DNA from: Spirochaetales bacterium
Lineage (GTDB): Bacteria > Spirochaetota > Spirochaetia > JC444 > Marispirochaetaceae
Direction of reading: 5' to 3'
NCBI GenBank assembly: GCA_016935695.1
Contig: JAFGQL010000145.1
Coordinates: 1-34,389 of the forward strand
DNA length: 34,389 nucleotides
The translations under genes were made by a program, and so were the position numbers. Under the pieces are notes generated by a model that did not search any database, was not told the DNA's origin, and worked only from the letters and a program-made list of their open reading frames with translations. Below, in pieces: positions 23,901-31,465 of this stretch. Each line of letters starts with the position of its first letter. Position 1 is the stretch's first letter.

Positions 23901-24596
23901 ATGAACGAAAGAAAACGGGTCGGTATATGTACCCATGTTCCTTTTGAAGGCCCCGGCATGATCAGGGATATATTGATAGAGAAGGGCTTTACCCTGGATC
24001 CAGTTCCCCTCTGGGACAATGCACCAGTACCCGATCCTTCATCCTTTGATCTGCTTGTCGTAATGGGCGGCCCTATGGGGGCCGGTGATGAGGACCGGTA
24101 TCCATGGCTTGGGCATGAAAAACGCTGTATCCGCGGGGCCGTCGACAGCGGGAAAAAGGTCCTGGGGGTATGCCTTGGCGCCCAGCTCATAGCCTCGGCT
24201 CTTGGTTCGGCAGTGTACCGGCATCACGAGAAAGAGATCGGGTGGTTTCCCGTCAAGGCAACTCCGGCGGGAATAGCCCTGGGGCTTCCGGCGGAATATG
24301 AAACCTTTCACTGGCACGGCGATACCTTTGATATTCCGGAAGGCGCGGAGTTGATGGCCTCGAGCGAAGCCTGTAAAAACCAGGGGTTTATCCTTGGCGA
24401 TCAGGTCCTTGCTTTCCAGTTTCATCCAGAAGTAACCCGGGAGGCGGTACAGGCGTTCACCCAGGCCTGCGCCGGCGAGCTGGTCCCCTCCCGGTTTGTA
24501 CAGACCGCTGATCAGCTCCTCAAACCCGGTCCCGACAGGTATCTGGAGCATGAACAGGTCCTGCGGCGTGTCATGGAGCGATTCCTGGGTCATTAA
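23901..24596 (+). CDS. Class I glutamine amidotransferase-like protein
   Basis: About 231 residues, a stand-alone GATase1 domain like the GMP-synthase-related proteins. The triad is visible: nucleophile C91 in GVCLGAQL, H175 and E177 in FQFHPEV. The oxyanion strand VVMGGPMGAGDEDRYPWL is also typical. Such proteins hydrolyse glutamine or gamma-glutamyl compounds; the acceptor is unknown and no synthetase partner lies next to it. ATG 23901 (MNERKR) is preferred, with GTGGA 5 nt upstream; an ATG at 23883 would add six residues. It is divergent from the COG2426 gene. The 120-base gap holds a small inverted repeat (GGGAC-CCAT-GTCCC near 23850) and a T-run but no clear promoter. Confidence 0.9.
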   Translation: MNERKRVGICTHVPFEGPGMIRDILIEKGFTLDPVPLWDNAPVPDPSSFDLLVVMGGPMGAGDEDRYPWLGHEKRCIRGAVDSGKKVLGVCLGAQLIASALGSAVYRHHEKEIGWFPVKATPAGIALGLPAEYETFHWHGDTFDIPEGAELMASSEACKNQGFILGDQVLAFQFHPEVTREAVQAFTQACAGELVPSRFVQTADQLLKPGPDRYLEHEQVLRRVMERFLGH

Positions 24597-24626
24597 TGGG
24601 ACCTTTGGTCCAGGCTTGTTATTTAA

Positions 24627-24656
24627 TTGACCTGCCCTGCCGGCTCAATGTAAGAT
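24627..24656 (+). promoter_or_regulatory. Candidate promoter of the OLD-like ATPase gene
   Basis: TTGACC (24627-24632, 5/6) and TAAGAT (24651-24656, 4/6) are spaced by 18 nt, predicting a start near 24663 and a ~55-nt leader. The ATPase gene therefore seems to have its own transcription signal and is not simply read through from the amidotransferase gene. Confidence 0.45.
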
Positions 24657-24718
24657 AAGAGTATGCAGGCGGAACCTTTATATTCCAAAAACATCAGCCT
24701 GCTACGGGGCAAAAATGT

Positions 24719-26302
24719 ATGTTTTCTGAAATCAAGGTAAAAAACCACAAAGGTGTCCGCAGCATCCATTTGAACAGTCTCGGTAAAATTAACATCTTGT
24801 TCGGCAAAAATAATTCGGGTAAAACGTCGATTGTCGAGGGCATTAATAAAAAAGACTGTGTCGCTGTCGGGAAAGCTCTGGACGATGTTTCCGGCCTCAT
24901 CAATCATTTTTCCGTCGATGCGGGTAAATACTTCGATAATATTGCCAGGAAGGCGACCGCTGCGTTTCAAAATTACCTTGAAGGCCTCAAGTCCGCCGGG
25001 ACTATCTGGTATTACGGCGAGGAGGACCAGATAATCGACCAGTGCGCGAAAGACCTCTCTTCTGATAAAGACCTGAAAAACATAAAAAACATGTTCGAGA
25101 TGCAGGAAATACTCAGCCGTTGGTTCGAAGATGTGGCCGCGAATTTCAAATCCATTCTGATCCCGCCAAAGCGGAAACTCGAGAGCTCGGTGGAAATAAA
25201 CCTGGATCAGGAAATTGAGCCCTACGGCGGCGGGGTGGTAAACCATCTGTTTTATCTGAAAAACCAGAGCCCCTCCACCGAGGAGTATAAACTGTTCAAG
25301 CGTATTTTCGAGGCCTTCTCGGAAATATCCGACTATGAGTTCGACATTGTCCCGGACCTGAAAAACAACATACAGATTATTTTCAAACGTTTTGAGGAAG
25401 AAGTGTGGATTCCCGCCGAAGACTCTGGGCTGGGGCTTGCGGACCTGTTAACAATGATTACCTTTGCCATAGGCACCAATCATTCAATCATCTGCCTTGA
25501 GGAACCGGAAAGCCACTTGCACCCGGAAATGCAGAAGCGCTTCCTCACTTTCCTGAAAGGCGTGGAGAACAAGCAGTTCATTCTGTCCACCCACTCCTAC
25601 ATTTTCCTGAATCCTTCGGTGGTGGACAGAATTTTCTATGTCCAGTACACAGGAAGCGAAGTACAGGTGACCGACGAGACCGAAAACGCAAAGGTTCTGT
25701 TTAATCTGGGTTACTCCATTTCCGACCACCTGATTGCCGATGCCATCGTCATCGTTGAACAGCCGTCCGACATACCGGTGATAGGGCGGGTCCTGCACTG
25801 GGCGGGATTGAACCGCCGCTTTAACATTAATTATTTTCCTTTAAGCGGCGACGTCCGGGCCTATCTGGATCTGGGTATTTTTTCGCGCAGACAGAACGTG
25901 ATAGCCCTGACTTTTTCCAGGGAAGAAAACGAAGTTGCTACCTCCCGCTTTTACAAGAACTGCGAAAAGATGGGAATAAAGGTGTGGCGGCTGGAGCGGG
26001 CCTCCATAGAGAATTATTTCAGCCTTCCTGCCTTGCGGAAGGTTTTCGGCGACAAGATCCCCGCGGATATTACCAGGTTAGAACCGCATATTTCCGTGGA
26101 CGCCCAGATAGGGTTTTCTCTTGAACATAAGTCGGTGAAAACCCATAACAGCGAAATTATTCATGCAATGTCCGAGGAGGAAGTCGAAGGGACCGACCTT
26201 TACGATTTCTGCCATCAAGTGAAGAAAGTGCTCCAGGACAAACCGGACATTGAGTACCACCCAGTGGATCCTTCGGAACATGAACTCATACGCATGACCT
26301 GA
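24719..26302 (+). CDS. OLD-like ATPase with degenerate Toprim domain
   Basis: A 527-residue protein. The N-terminal ABC-type ATPase has Walker A GKNNSGKT (29-36), a signature-like SGLGLADLLT, Walker B and neighbouring motif ICLEEPESHLHPEMQ and the switch His in ILSTHSYIFLN. The order fits OLD-family (overcoming-lysogenisation-defect) nucleases. The C-terminal part sits where Toprim is expected: AIVIVEQPSD replaces VEG-SD, and the strand that should carry the DxD metal site reads VIALTFSREENE, lacking those Asp residues. RASIENYF matches a motif seen in many such proteins. I infer an ATPase with weakened or lost nuclease activity, possibly in anti-phage defence or DNA metabolism. No partner gene (UvrD-like GajB, reverse transcriptase) is adjacent. 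GGGGC lies 8 nt before the ATG. Confidence 0.8.
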   Translation: MFSEIKVKNHKGVRSIHLNSLGKINILFGKNNSGKTSIVEGINKKDCVAVGKALDDVSGLINHFSVDAGKYFDNIARKATAAFQNYLEGLKSAGTIWYYGEEDQIIDQCAKDLSSDKDLKNIKNMFEMQEILSRWFEDVAANFKSILIPPKRKLESSVEINLDQEIEPYGGGVVNHLFYLKNQSPSTEEYKLFKRIFEAFSEISDYEFDIVPDLKNNIQIIFKRFEEEVWIPAEDSGLGLADLLTMITFAIGTNHSIICLEEPESHLHPEMQKRFLTFLKGVENKQFILSTHSYIFLNPSVVDRIFYVQYTGSEVQVTDETENAKVLFNLGYSISDHLIADAIVIVEQPSDIPVIGRVLHWAGLNRRFNINYFPLSGDVRAYLDLGIFSRRQNVIALTFSREENEVATSRFYKNCEKMGIKVWRLERASIENYFSLPALRKVFGDKIPADITRLEPHISVDAQIGFSLEHKSVKTHNSEIIHAMSEEEVEGTDLYDFCHQVKKVLQDKPDIEYHPVDPSEHELIRMT

Positions 26303-26343
26303 TCCGGGATCATGGAAAAGCACCATAAAGGAAGGGGAGTCTA

Positions 26344-26793
26344 ATGAACCATGTGAATAAGCTCGTTATTGCAGGTATTTGTATCTTTGCTTTCGCCTCC
26401 GGCTGTACGACTACCAAGGCCATCCATGAAGATCCCCAGGCATTCGCGGGAGAGCGGGTCGTGCTCTCCGGAATGATGTCCAAACGGGTTCCCATTCCTT
26501 TTACCGAGCTTGCAGTGTTTGTTTTTACCGACGATTACGGTTCGGCTCTGGTGTTGTCTGGAAAAGAACACACGCTCAATGAGCAGATATTGGTGCAGGG
26601 TACGGTGGCGGTCTTTCCGGAAAAAGGGGCATCCCGGGAGATGTCGGACTTCATTGCGTCGGTTTCGTCGTTTCTTGTGGACAACGGCTGGGCCGGCGAG
26701 GATAATGCCGAGACTGTTTCAAAGGCCGTTATAAAGGTTTTTTCTGCTGTCATGAAAGGTCTTGGAAAAATTTTCATCATTTTAGAATCGTAA
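26344..26793 (+). CDS. Small lipoprotein with possible OB-fold
   Basis: A 149-residue protein with a lipoprotein signal peptide (IFAFASGC, lipidation at C21). The middle (EDPQAFAGERVVLSGMM, then a hydrophobic strand and EQILVQGTV) has the strand pattern of a small OB-fold as found in periplasmic stress proteins; this is pattern recognition only. The C-terminal ~40 residues are amphipathic. GGAAGGGGAG upstream of ATG 26344 is a strong SD. It follows the OLD-like gene by 41 nt on the same strand and may be cotranscribed, but a functional link is not evident. It ends 8 nt before the convergent methyltransferase gene. Confidence 0.7.
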   Translation: MNHVNKLVIAGICIFAFASGCTTTKAIHEDPQAFAGERVVLSGMMSKRVPIPFTELAVFVFTDDYGSALVLSGKEHTLNEQILVQGTVAVFPEKGASREMSDFIASVSSFLVDNGWAGEDNAETVSKAVIKVFSAVMKGLGKIFIILES

Positions 26794-26801
26794 ACTCTGT
26801 A

Positions 26802-27569
26802 TCAGGTTTTGGTAATCACAGCGAAATAGATCGGTCCCCACCTGTGCTCCCGGTCAGGCCAGAGGCGGTAACCAGGATCAGCCTGTTCTTCATGTTCTCG
26901 TTCAATATCCACAAGAACTGATCCTTTTCTTCTATGAATAAGTTTTTTCACTACTTCTTCATTCTCCAGGGGGCTTATGGAACAGGTGGCATACACGAGG
27001 CGTCCTCCCGGGGCAAGGGCGTCAAAGGCGGACGCGAGCATGGCGAATGCCTGTATGCCCAGGTGTTTTGTCCGAGCCGGCGACCATTGGGCAAGATGGG
27101 GCGGGGAATTGAATACATGACGTTCCGAAGAACAGGGGGCGTCCAGAAGTATCCGGTCGTAACAGTCCCTGCGGTGCAGTCCCCATTGAGCCGCGTCGTG
27201 GCCGGTAACATGCACCCGCTTTCGGATATCCCCGGGCAGGTGATCATCCAGTACTTTGTGGAGTCTTCCCCGGCGCTGGGCGCTGCGGTCGTTGGCGGTC
27301 AGGCGGGCAGTCTCAGGCATCCTCGCGGCTAACACAAGGGTTTTTCCGCCAGGGGCAGCGCACAGGTCCAGGATTTCTGAGCCCCCTTCTGGTTGCAGTA
27401 CTTCGGCGACCCGTACTGACGCGGGATCAAGAAAATACGGTTGTAAAAGGCCTTCCTCGAAACATGCATATTCCTGTTCATGGGCAAATGCCCGGCAAAG
27501 CTCAGGAAAGCGCTCGGGATACAGGGTTTGGTAATACTCAAAGAAGGTCGGTTTATGTTTGGCTGCCAC
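26802..27569 (-). CDS. NOL1/NOP2/Sun-family RNA (cytosine-5) methyltransferase
   Basis: A 255-residue SAM-dependent enzyme. SAM motif I is LDLCAAPGGKT (67-77). Motif IV DAPCSS holds C146 and motif VI ATCS holds C196, the two cysteines of RsmB/RsmF/NSUN enzymes, of which the motif VI one is the catalytic nucleophile and the motif IV one helps product release. PHLAQWSPARTKHLGIQ is the region between them seen in the family. The protein lacks the N-terminal NusB-like domain of RsmB and the C-terminal PUA of RsmF, so it is a minimal form whose target, rRNA or tRNA, is unknown. It starts with GTG at 27569, overlapping the end of the upstream glycosyltransferase by 17 nt; AGAGGT serves as SD. Confidence 0.9.
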   Translation of the reverse strand: MAAKHKPTFFEYYQTLYPERFPELCRAFAHEQEYACFEEGLLQPYFLDPASVRVAEVLQPEGGSEILDLCAAPGGKTLVLAARMPETARLTANDRSAQRRGRLHKVLDDHLPGDIRKRVHVTGHDAAQWGLHRRDCYDRILLDAPCSSERHVFNSPPHLAQWSPARTKHLGIQAFAMLASAFDALAPGGRLVYATCSISPLENEEVVKKLIHRRKGSVLVDIEREHEEQADPGYRLWPDREHRWGPIYFAVITKT

Positions 27570-28680
27570 GAAGACCTCTATTTACCAGGGAGCTCAATTC
27601 ATCGTCATATTTTTCAATCACCTTTCTCCAGGAAAATCCGTCCGCCTTTTTTTGAAGCTGCCCGATTATGGTCCGCTGTTCAATGGCGCTCTTGCCGCCT
27701 GAGCACAGAAAAGCCAGTCGGGCGGCCAGGTCCTGTCTGTTTTTATACAGCACATGAGGGTGGAGGTTTTTTGGAATGAGCTCCGGGTAGGATAGCCGGT
27801 CAGGCAGGAGGGGGAAAAGCCCTGCGTGGATGCCTTCCATGACCGAAATGCCGAAGTTTTCCTGAATGGCGGTGCTGACCAGAATATCCCCGTTTTCAAG
27901 AATTTTGCGGTACCGGGTCCGGGAGGGCACATACCCGAAATGGACCAGTTCCTTGCGGAACATTTCCTTTGCGGCCAGGAACTCCTCCGGCTGAACTATG
28001 GAGGGTTCGCCTAAAAGCGACAGACGAAAAGGTATGCCGGCGTTCTTGACTTTGTTTAGGGCATAAAAGAACGATTTCGGCTGCTTGTCGAATTCCCAGC
28101 GGTGGTTCCAGATGACATGAGCTGGGTGGGAGCCGGATTTCTCTTTGACCATTGCCGGTTCTTCAAGACCTATACCCGGGTACAGCACACCCGCTTTTGC
28201 CTTGAGGGCCCCGGTTATCCACGACGGCCTGTATTCGGGGTAGGTGTCGAGATGGGCTTTCAAACCGCTGAAGAACGCGTTTTTATGATACCGGGAGTTG
28301 AAAAGAATACGGTCAGCAGCTAAACAGGAACCGACCTGGGCCATTTCGAGATGCATGTCGCGGTGTGCCCCTTCCGGCCGGGGGTAGGTGAGCTGGTTTT
28401 CATGCATGTACAGAAGTACCGGCGGACATCCGGGGGCAAGGGCCTTGAGCTGGGAGACATCAGTCATGCTGGTAGCAAAAATTACATCAAAGGCCCGGAT
28501 GTCGTGCCGTGAAAGGATGTGGTACGCCGAACTTTTCAGCCGCCATTTCCAGTACCGGGCAGGCATGGTCGCCAGAGTAACCCGGTGCCGGCTGTTTTCT
28601 GCAAAACCCCGGGCGAAATACCGATGAGAGCCGCCGTAGAAACCTTCGATGAACAATACACGCGTTCCGGGTCCTTTCAT
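27553..28680 (-). CDS. tRNA-queuosine alpha-mannosyltransferase-like glycosyltransferase (DUF3524/GTDC1/QTMAN family)
   Basis: About 375 residues. The sequence follows vertebrate GTDC1/QTMAN motif by motif: FIEGFYGGSHR, ARYWKWRLKSSAY, FATSMTDVSQLKAL, YMHENQLTYP, WNHRWEFDKQPKSFF, LGEPS, HFGYVPSRTRY, then the GT4-type donor site STAIQENFGISVMEGI and LPDRLSYPELIP. The eukaryotic enzyme transfers mannose from GDP-mannose to queuosine at position 34 of tRNA-Asp. Here the acceptor is inferred, not shown. The gene overlaps an RNA methyltransferase gene by 17 nt, which fits an RNA-modification role. I use ATG 28680 because it gives the N-terminus closest to the family; GGGG lies only 2 nt upstream. 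ATG 28710 would add ten residues and has no SD. Confidence 0.87.
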   Translation of the reverse strand: MKGPGTRVLFIEGFYGGSHRYFARGFAENSRHRVTLATMPARYWKWRLKSSAYHILSRHDIRAFDVIFATSMTDVSQLKALAPGCPPVLLYMHENQLTYPRPEGAHRDMHLEMAQVGSCLAADRILFNSRYHKNAFFSGLKAHLDTYPEYRPSWITGALKAKAGVLYPGIGLEEPAMVKEKSGSHPAHVIWNHRWEFDKQPKSFFYALNKVKNAGIPFRLSLLGEPSIVQPEEFLAAKEMFRKELVHFGYVPSRTRYRKILENGDILVSTAIQENFGISVMEGIHAGLFPLLPDRLSYPELIPKNLHPHVLYKNRQDLAARLAFLCSGGKSAIEQRTIIGQLQKKADGFSWRKVIEKYDDELSSLVNRGLRGSQT

Positions 28681-28746
28681 GTCCCCGATGCTATCATGAA
28701 TGGACACCATGAATAAAGATTATTGCAATGTGGGGACCGTAATGAA

Positions 28747-28775
28747 AAAGTGTGAGAAAGTGATGAAAAAAAGTG
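28747..28775. repeat. Three short direct repeats of AAAGTG
   Basis: AAAGTG occurs at 28747-28752, 28757-28762 and 28770-28775, with starts 10 and 13 bases apart, roughly on one face of the helix. They lie between the divergent glycosyltransferase and the small ORF. They might be a regulator-binding array, or chance in A-rich DNA. Confidence 0.35.
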
Positions 28776-28885
28776 ACAAATATGTCGATGAGTGGCTTTT
28801 TATAATTGTTTTTGCCATATACAATGAAACAGCATTGTGAATAAAATGCGACAATACACATATTATAGGAGACAGGAGGATGTAC

Positions 28886-28951
28886 ATGAATCATTCAGAT
28901 CGTATTCGCCATACAAATGACGGGGTACCGTTCAGGGTTGGGCCCGGGTAA
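28886..28951 (+). CDS. Small ORF of 21 codons (putative leader peptide)
   Basis: ATG 28886 is preceded by AGGAGG (28874-28879) at ideal spacing, the strongest SD in this spacer, and by TATTAT (28861-28866) that could be a -10. The peptide has 21 residues, begins MNHSDRIRHT, is basic and polar, has no membrane helix and ends in a Gly/Pro-rich tail. Its stop codon overlaps the start of a nested inverted repeat. I do not know it. The arrangement is what a regulatory leader peptide or a small protein gene would show; a chance ORF cannot be excluded. Confidence 0.4.
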   Translation: MNHSDRIRHTNDGVPFRVGPG

Positions 28952-29003
28952 AGGCAATTAAAGGAGAATGTAAAAGAAGTTTCTTGCCTTAAATTGCCTT
29001 ACC
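28947..29003 (+). repeat. Nested hairpin containing an SD-like site
   Basis: Outer arms 28947-28964 and 28987-29003 pair over about 16 bp with one bulge and one mismatch. An inner hairpin AAGAA-GT-TTCTT spans 28974-28985. Within the structure AAAGGAG is followed by ATG TAA (28968-28973), a start-stop pair. No U-run follows, so it is not an ordinary terminator. It lies between the 21-codon ORF and the CD3324-like gene and could control translation or stability of that mRNA. Confidence 0.55.
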
Positions 29004-29094
29004 TCGCGCATCGGTTTTGTAGGCAGTGTTCTTTACCGTAAGAACATTGATCGATAAAGCATTGAACATGCAGCATGTTGAAGAGGAATGGCAC

Positions 29095-29364
29095 ATGTCT
29101 TATTTAAACGCAAATGAAGTTTTACCCGCAGAATTAATCAAGGAAATCCAGCAGTATATCCAGGGGTCTCAGATCTATATTCCCCGTACCGACGGCGAAA
29201 AGCTCGGGTGGGGGGTCAAGAACGGCACCAGGATCATGCTGAAGGAACGCAATCAAAGTATCAGATTACTGAAAAAGAGGGGAAAATCCATCGACGAACT
29301 TGCGGACCAGTTCGCCCTCTCGCTTGAGACGGTGCGGAAAATTGTGTACGGAAGAACCGCCTGA
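29095..29364 (+). CDS. CD3324-family small helix-turn-helix protein
   Basis: An 89-residue protein from ATG 29095 (MSYLNANEVLPAEL), with AGAGGA a few bases upstream. The N-terminal VLPAELIKEIQQYIQGSQIY and the IPR...WG segment are those of the CD3324 family found in clostridia and other bacteria. The C-terminal 40 residues form a helix-turn-helix like that of the Mor/resolvase type (SIDELADQFALSLETVRKIVYG). It is likely a small DNA-binding regulator, with targets unknown. Longer in-frame starts upstream (from 29026) have no SD. It is preceded by the small ORF and hairpin, and is followed by a terminator at 29415-29466, so it is probably a monocistronic or two-cistron transcript. Confidence 0.82.
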   Translation: MSYLNANEVLPAELIKEIQQYIQGSQIYIPRTDGEKLGWGVKNGTRIMLKERNQSIRLLKKRGKSIDELADQFALSLETVRKIVYGRTA

Positions 29365-29414
29365 TCCTTCCAGGAATACCCTGATATCCCGCTTTTCAGC
29401 CATCTTAGGCGCAT

Positions 29415-29466
29415 GGCAGCAGGCAGATGTGTGTCGTCTGTTTCCTGCCTGCGCCTGGTTTTTTTT
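29415..29466 (+). terminator. Intrinsic terminator after the CD3324-like gene
   Basis: GGC plus GCAGGCAG (29415-29426) pairs with CTGCCTGC plus GCC (29445-29455) around one bulged A and an 18-nt loop, and is followed by TGG and eight T residues (29459-29466). The T-run is itself flanked by CCTGG/CCAGG. It separates the regulator gene from phosphoglucomutase. Confidence 0.7.
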
Positions 29467-29550
29467 CCAGGTGCGGCATTTTACCCGGTTGATTGACCTC
29501 ATGTTGCCAGTCTCTATAATATGAGGGTATACACAGCAGGGAGGCACGCG

Positions 29551-31317
29551 ATGACCATGGATGAATTAGTACGGAAGGCAAAAGAATATATTGAGCTTGA
29601 GGAGCATCCGGTATTCAAAAAGGAAATGGAAACCATTCTGGAAAAAAAGGATGAACAGGACCTGAACGACCGTTTCTATACCGAGCTGTCCTTTGGAACC
29701 GGAGGGCTTCGCGGTGTCATAGGCGCGGGGTACAACAGAATGAACCCGTATATGGTAAGAAGAGCCACTCAGGGTCTGGGCAACTATATACGCGCCGCAG
29801 TACCGGTAGAAAAAGCCTCGGTGGTAATTGCCTATGATTCCCGCAACTATTCACCGACTTTTGCCCTGGAAGCGGCGCTGGTCCTGTGTACCCAGGGGAT
29901 AAAGACCTATGTGTTCGAATCCCTCAGACCGACCCCTGAATTATCCTTCGCCCTGCGGACCCTTGGTGCGACAAGCGGTATTGTCGTGACCGCGAGCCAT
30001 AACCCGCCGGAGTACAACGGGTACAAGGTGTATTGGGATGACGGCGGCCAGATTGTTCCACCCCATGACAAAGGAATCATTGACGAAGTCCGGAAGGTCC
30101 GGGGACGGATAGAAGTAATGACCCGTGAAGAAGCAGAACAGAACGGTCTTCTTGAGTTCATCGGCAAGGACATTGACGACGCATTTGTCGAAATGATTAA
30201 AAAATATTCCCTGCAACCTGAGCTGATGCGCCGGGAGGGCAGGAACCTGAAAGTTGTCTATACCCCTCTTCACGGTACCGGTACCATGCTGGTGGAAAGG
30301 GTCCTGTCAGAGATGGGTATATCTGTCATTACCGTTCCGCAACAGAGGGAACCCGACGGTAATTTTCCAACTGTTGATTATCCCAATCCCGAGGAAGCCT
30401 CGGCACTGAAACTCGGTCTTGAACTTGCCCAAAAGGAAGGGGCTGACCTGCTGATGGGCACCGATCCCGATTCTGACCGTCTGGGTATTGCCGTACCGGG
30501 CCCGGATGGAGAATTTGTGCTGATTAACGGCAATCAACTTGGGTCCCTTTTGGCAGATTACATATTTTCCCAAAGAAAAGAACAGGGAACTCTTCCTCAG
30601 AAACCCGCCATGGTCAAAACCATTGTTACCACTGAGCTTCAGGCCCGGATTGCAGAAGCCTACGGTGCTGCCTGCTACGATGTGCTGACCGGGTTCAAGT
30701 ACATAGCAGAGAAAATGATGGAGTTTGAAACCCGTACCGGTGAAGGTTACGTGTTCGGCGGTGAGGAGAGTTACGGGTATCTGATCGAAACCGAAGTCCG
30801 GGACAAGGACGCCATATCGGCAGCCTTTCTGACTGCTGAAATGGCCCTTTATAACAGGGCCAGGGGATGGTCGGTTCTTGACCACATGAATGATATATAC
30901 AGGCGTTTCGGGTATTTCAAGGAAATTCTCATTTCTAAATATTTCAAAGGGCAAAAAGGCCTTGCAATAATGAACGGCCTCATGGACCGGCTGAGGTCCG
31001 ATCCACCGGCTTCCCTGGGATCCATGAAACTTTCAGCCTTGAAAGACTATCAGGATGGTACCACCCTCGCCATCGGAACCGGCAAAAAAGAGAAAAACCT
31101 GGACATGCCCTCGTCCAATGTGCTTCAGTTTCTTTTAGAAGACGGATCGGTAGTGACGGCCCGGCCGTCGGGTACAGAGCCTAAGATCAAGTTTTACGCA
31201 TCCTGCTGTACTCAGCCGGGGCCGGACCTTGCCAGAGCGGAACAGGAGGTTGCCCGGAAGCTTGAGGATATTCAGAAAGACATAGAATGCATCATAGCCG
31301 AGGCCGAACGGAACTGA
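29551..31317 (+). CDS. Phosphoglucomutase/phosphomannomutase (alpha-D-phosphohexomutase)
   Basis: A 588-residue four-domain phosphohexomutase, interconverting hexose-1- and hexose-6-phosphates in the cytoplasm. It would take the glucose-1-phosphate made by the GH94 enzyme into glycolysis and supply sugar-1-phosphates for glycan synthesis. Seen are FGTGGLRG near the N-terminus, the phosphoserine S149 in TASHNPPEYNGYK, the Mg site GTDPDSDR (D305, D307, D309), the sugar-binding GGEESYGY and the phosphate-binding RPSGTEPKIKFY. The length and the LSFGTGGLRG start are typical of the PgcA/PGM2 group. ATG 29551 has GGAGG 6 nt upstream; the earlier in-frame ATG at 29521 has none. Confidence 0.95.
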   Translation: MTMDELVRKAKEYIELEEHPVFKKEMETILEKKDEQDLNDRFYTELSFGTGGLRGVIGAGYNRMNPYMVRRATQGLGNYIRAAVPVEKASVVIAYDSRNYSPTFALEAALVLCTQGIKTYVFESLRPTPELSFALRTLGATSGIVVTASHNPPEYNGYKVYWDDGGQIVPPHDKGIIDEVRKVRGRIEVMTREEAEQNGLLEFIGKDIDDAFVEMIKKYSLQPELMRREGRNLKVVYTPLHGTGTMLVERVLSEMGISVITVPQQREPDGNFPTVDYPNPEEASALKLGLELAQKEGADLLMGTDPDSDRLGIAVPGPDGEFVLINGNQLGSLLADYIFSQRKEQGTLPQKPAMVKTIVTTELQARIAEAYGAACYDVLTGFKYIAEKMMEFETRTGEGYVFGGEESYGYLIETEVRDKDAISAAFLTAEMALYNRARGWSVLDHMNDIYRRFGYFKEILISKYFKGQKGLAIMNGLMDRLRSDPPASLGSMKLSALKDYQDGTTLAIGTGKKEKNLDMPSSNVLQFLLEDGSVVTARPSGTEPKIKFYASCCTQPGPDLARAEQEVARKLEDIQKDIECIIAEAERN

Positions 31318-31344
31318 CCAAAAGGCAAACGGTCACATCTATCC

Positions 31345-31374
31345 AAGCGCAGGGCAGAACCCCTGCGCTTTTTT
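31345..31374 (+). terminator. Intrinsic terminator after phosphoglucomutase
   Basis: A perfect 10-bp stem, AAGCGCAGGG (31345-31354) with CCCTGCGCTT (31361-31370), a 6-nt loop, and six T residues (31369-31374). A clear rho-independent terminator 28 nt after the stop codon. Confidence 0.92.
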
Positions 31375-31465
31375 GCAATTTAACCGTTTCTTCACATGAA
31401 TTGCATAGTTCTTTAATGCCCCTCCTGTGTAGTGATGTTCAATATCATTATTTGGAGGAAACAAA

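Noticed and set aside
24715-24729. Four-codon ORF (ATG at 24715) overlapping the start of the OLD-like gene
   Set aside because: It results from the tandem ATGTATG sequence; too short and without an independent SD to be called a regulatory uORF.
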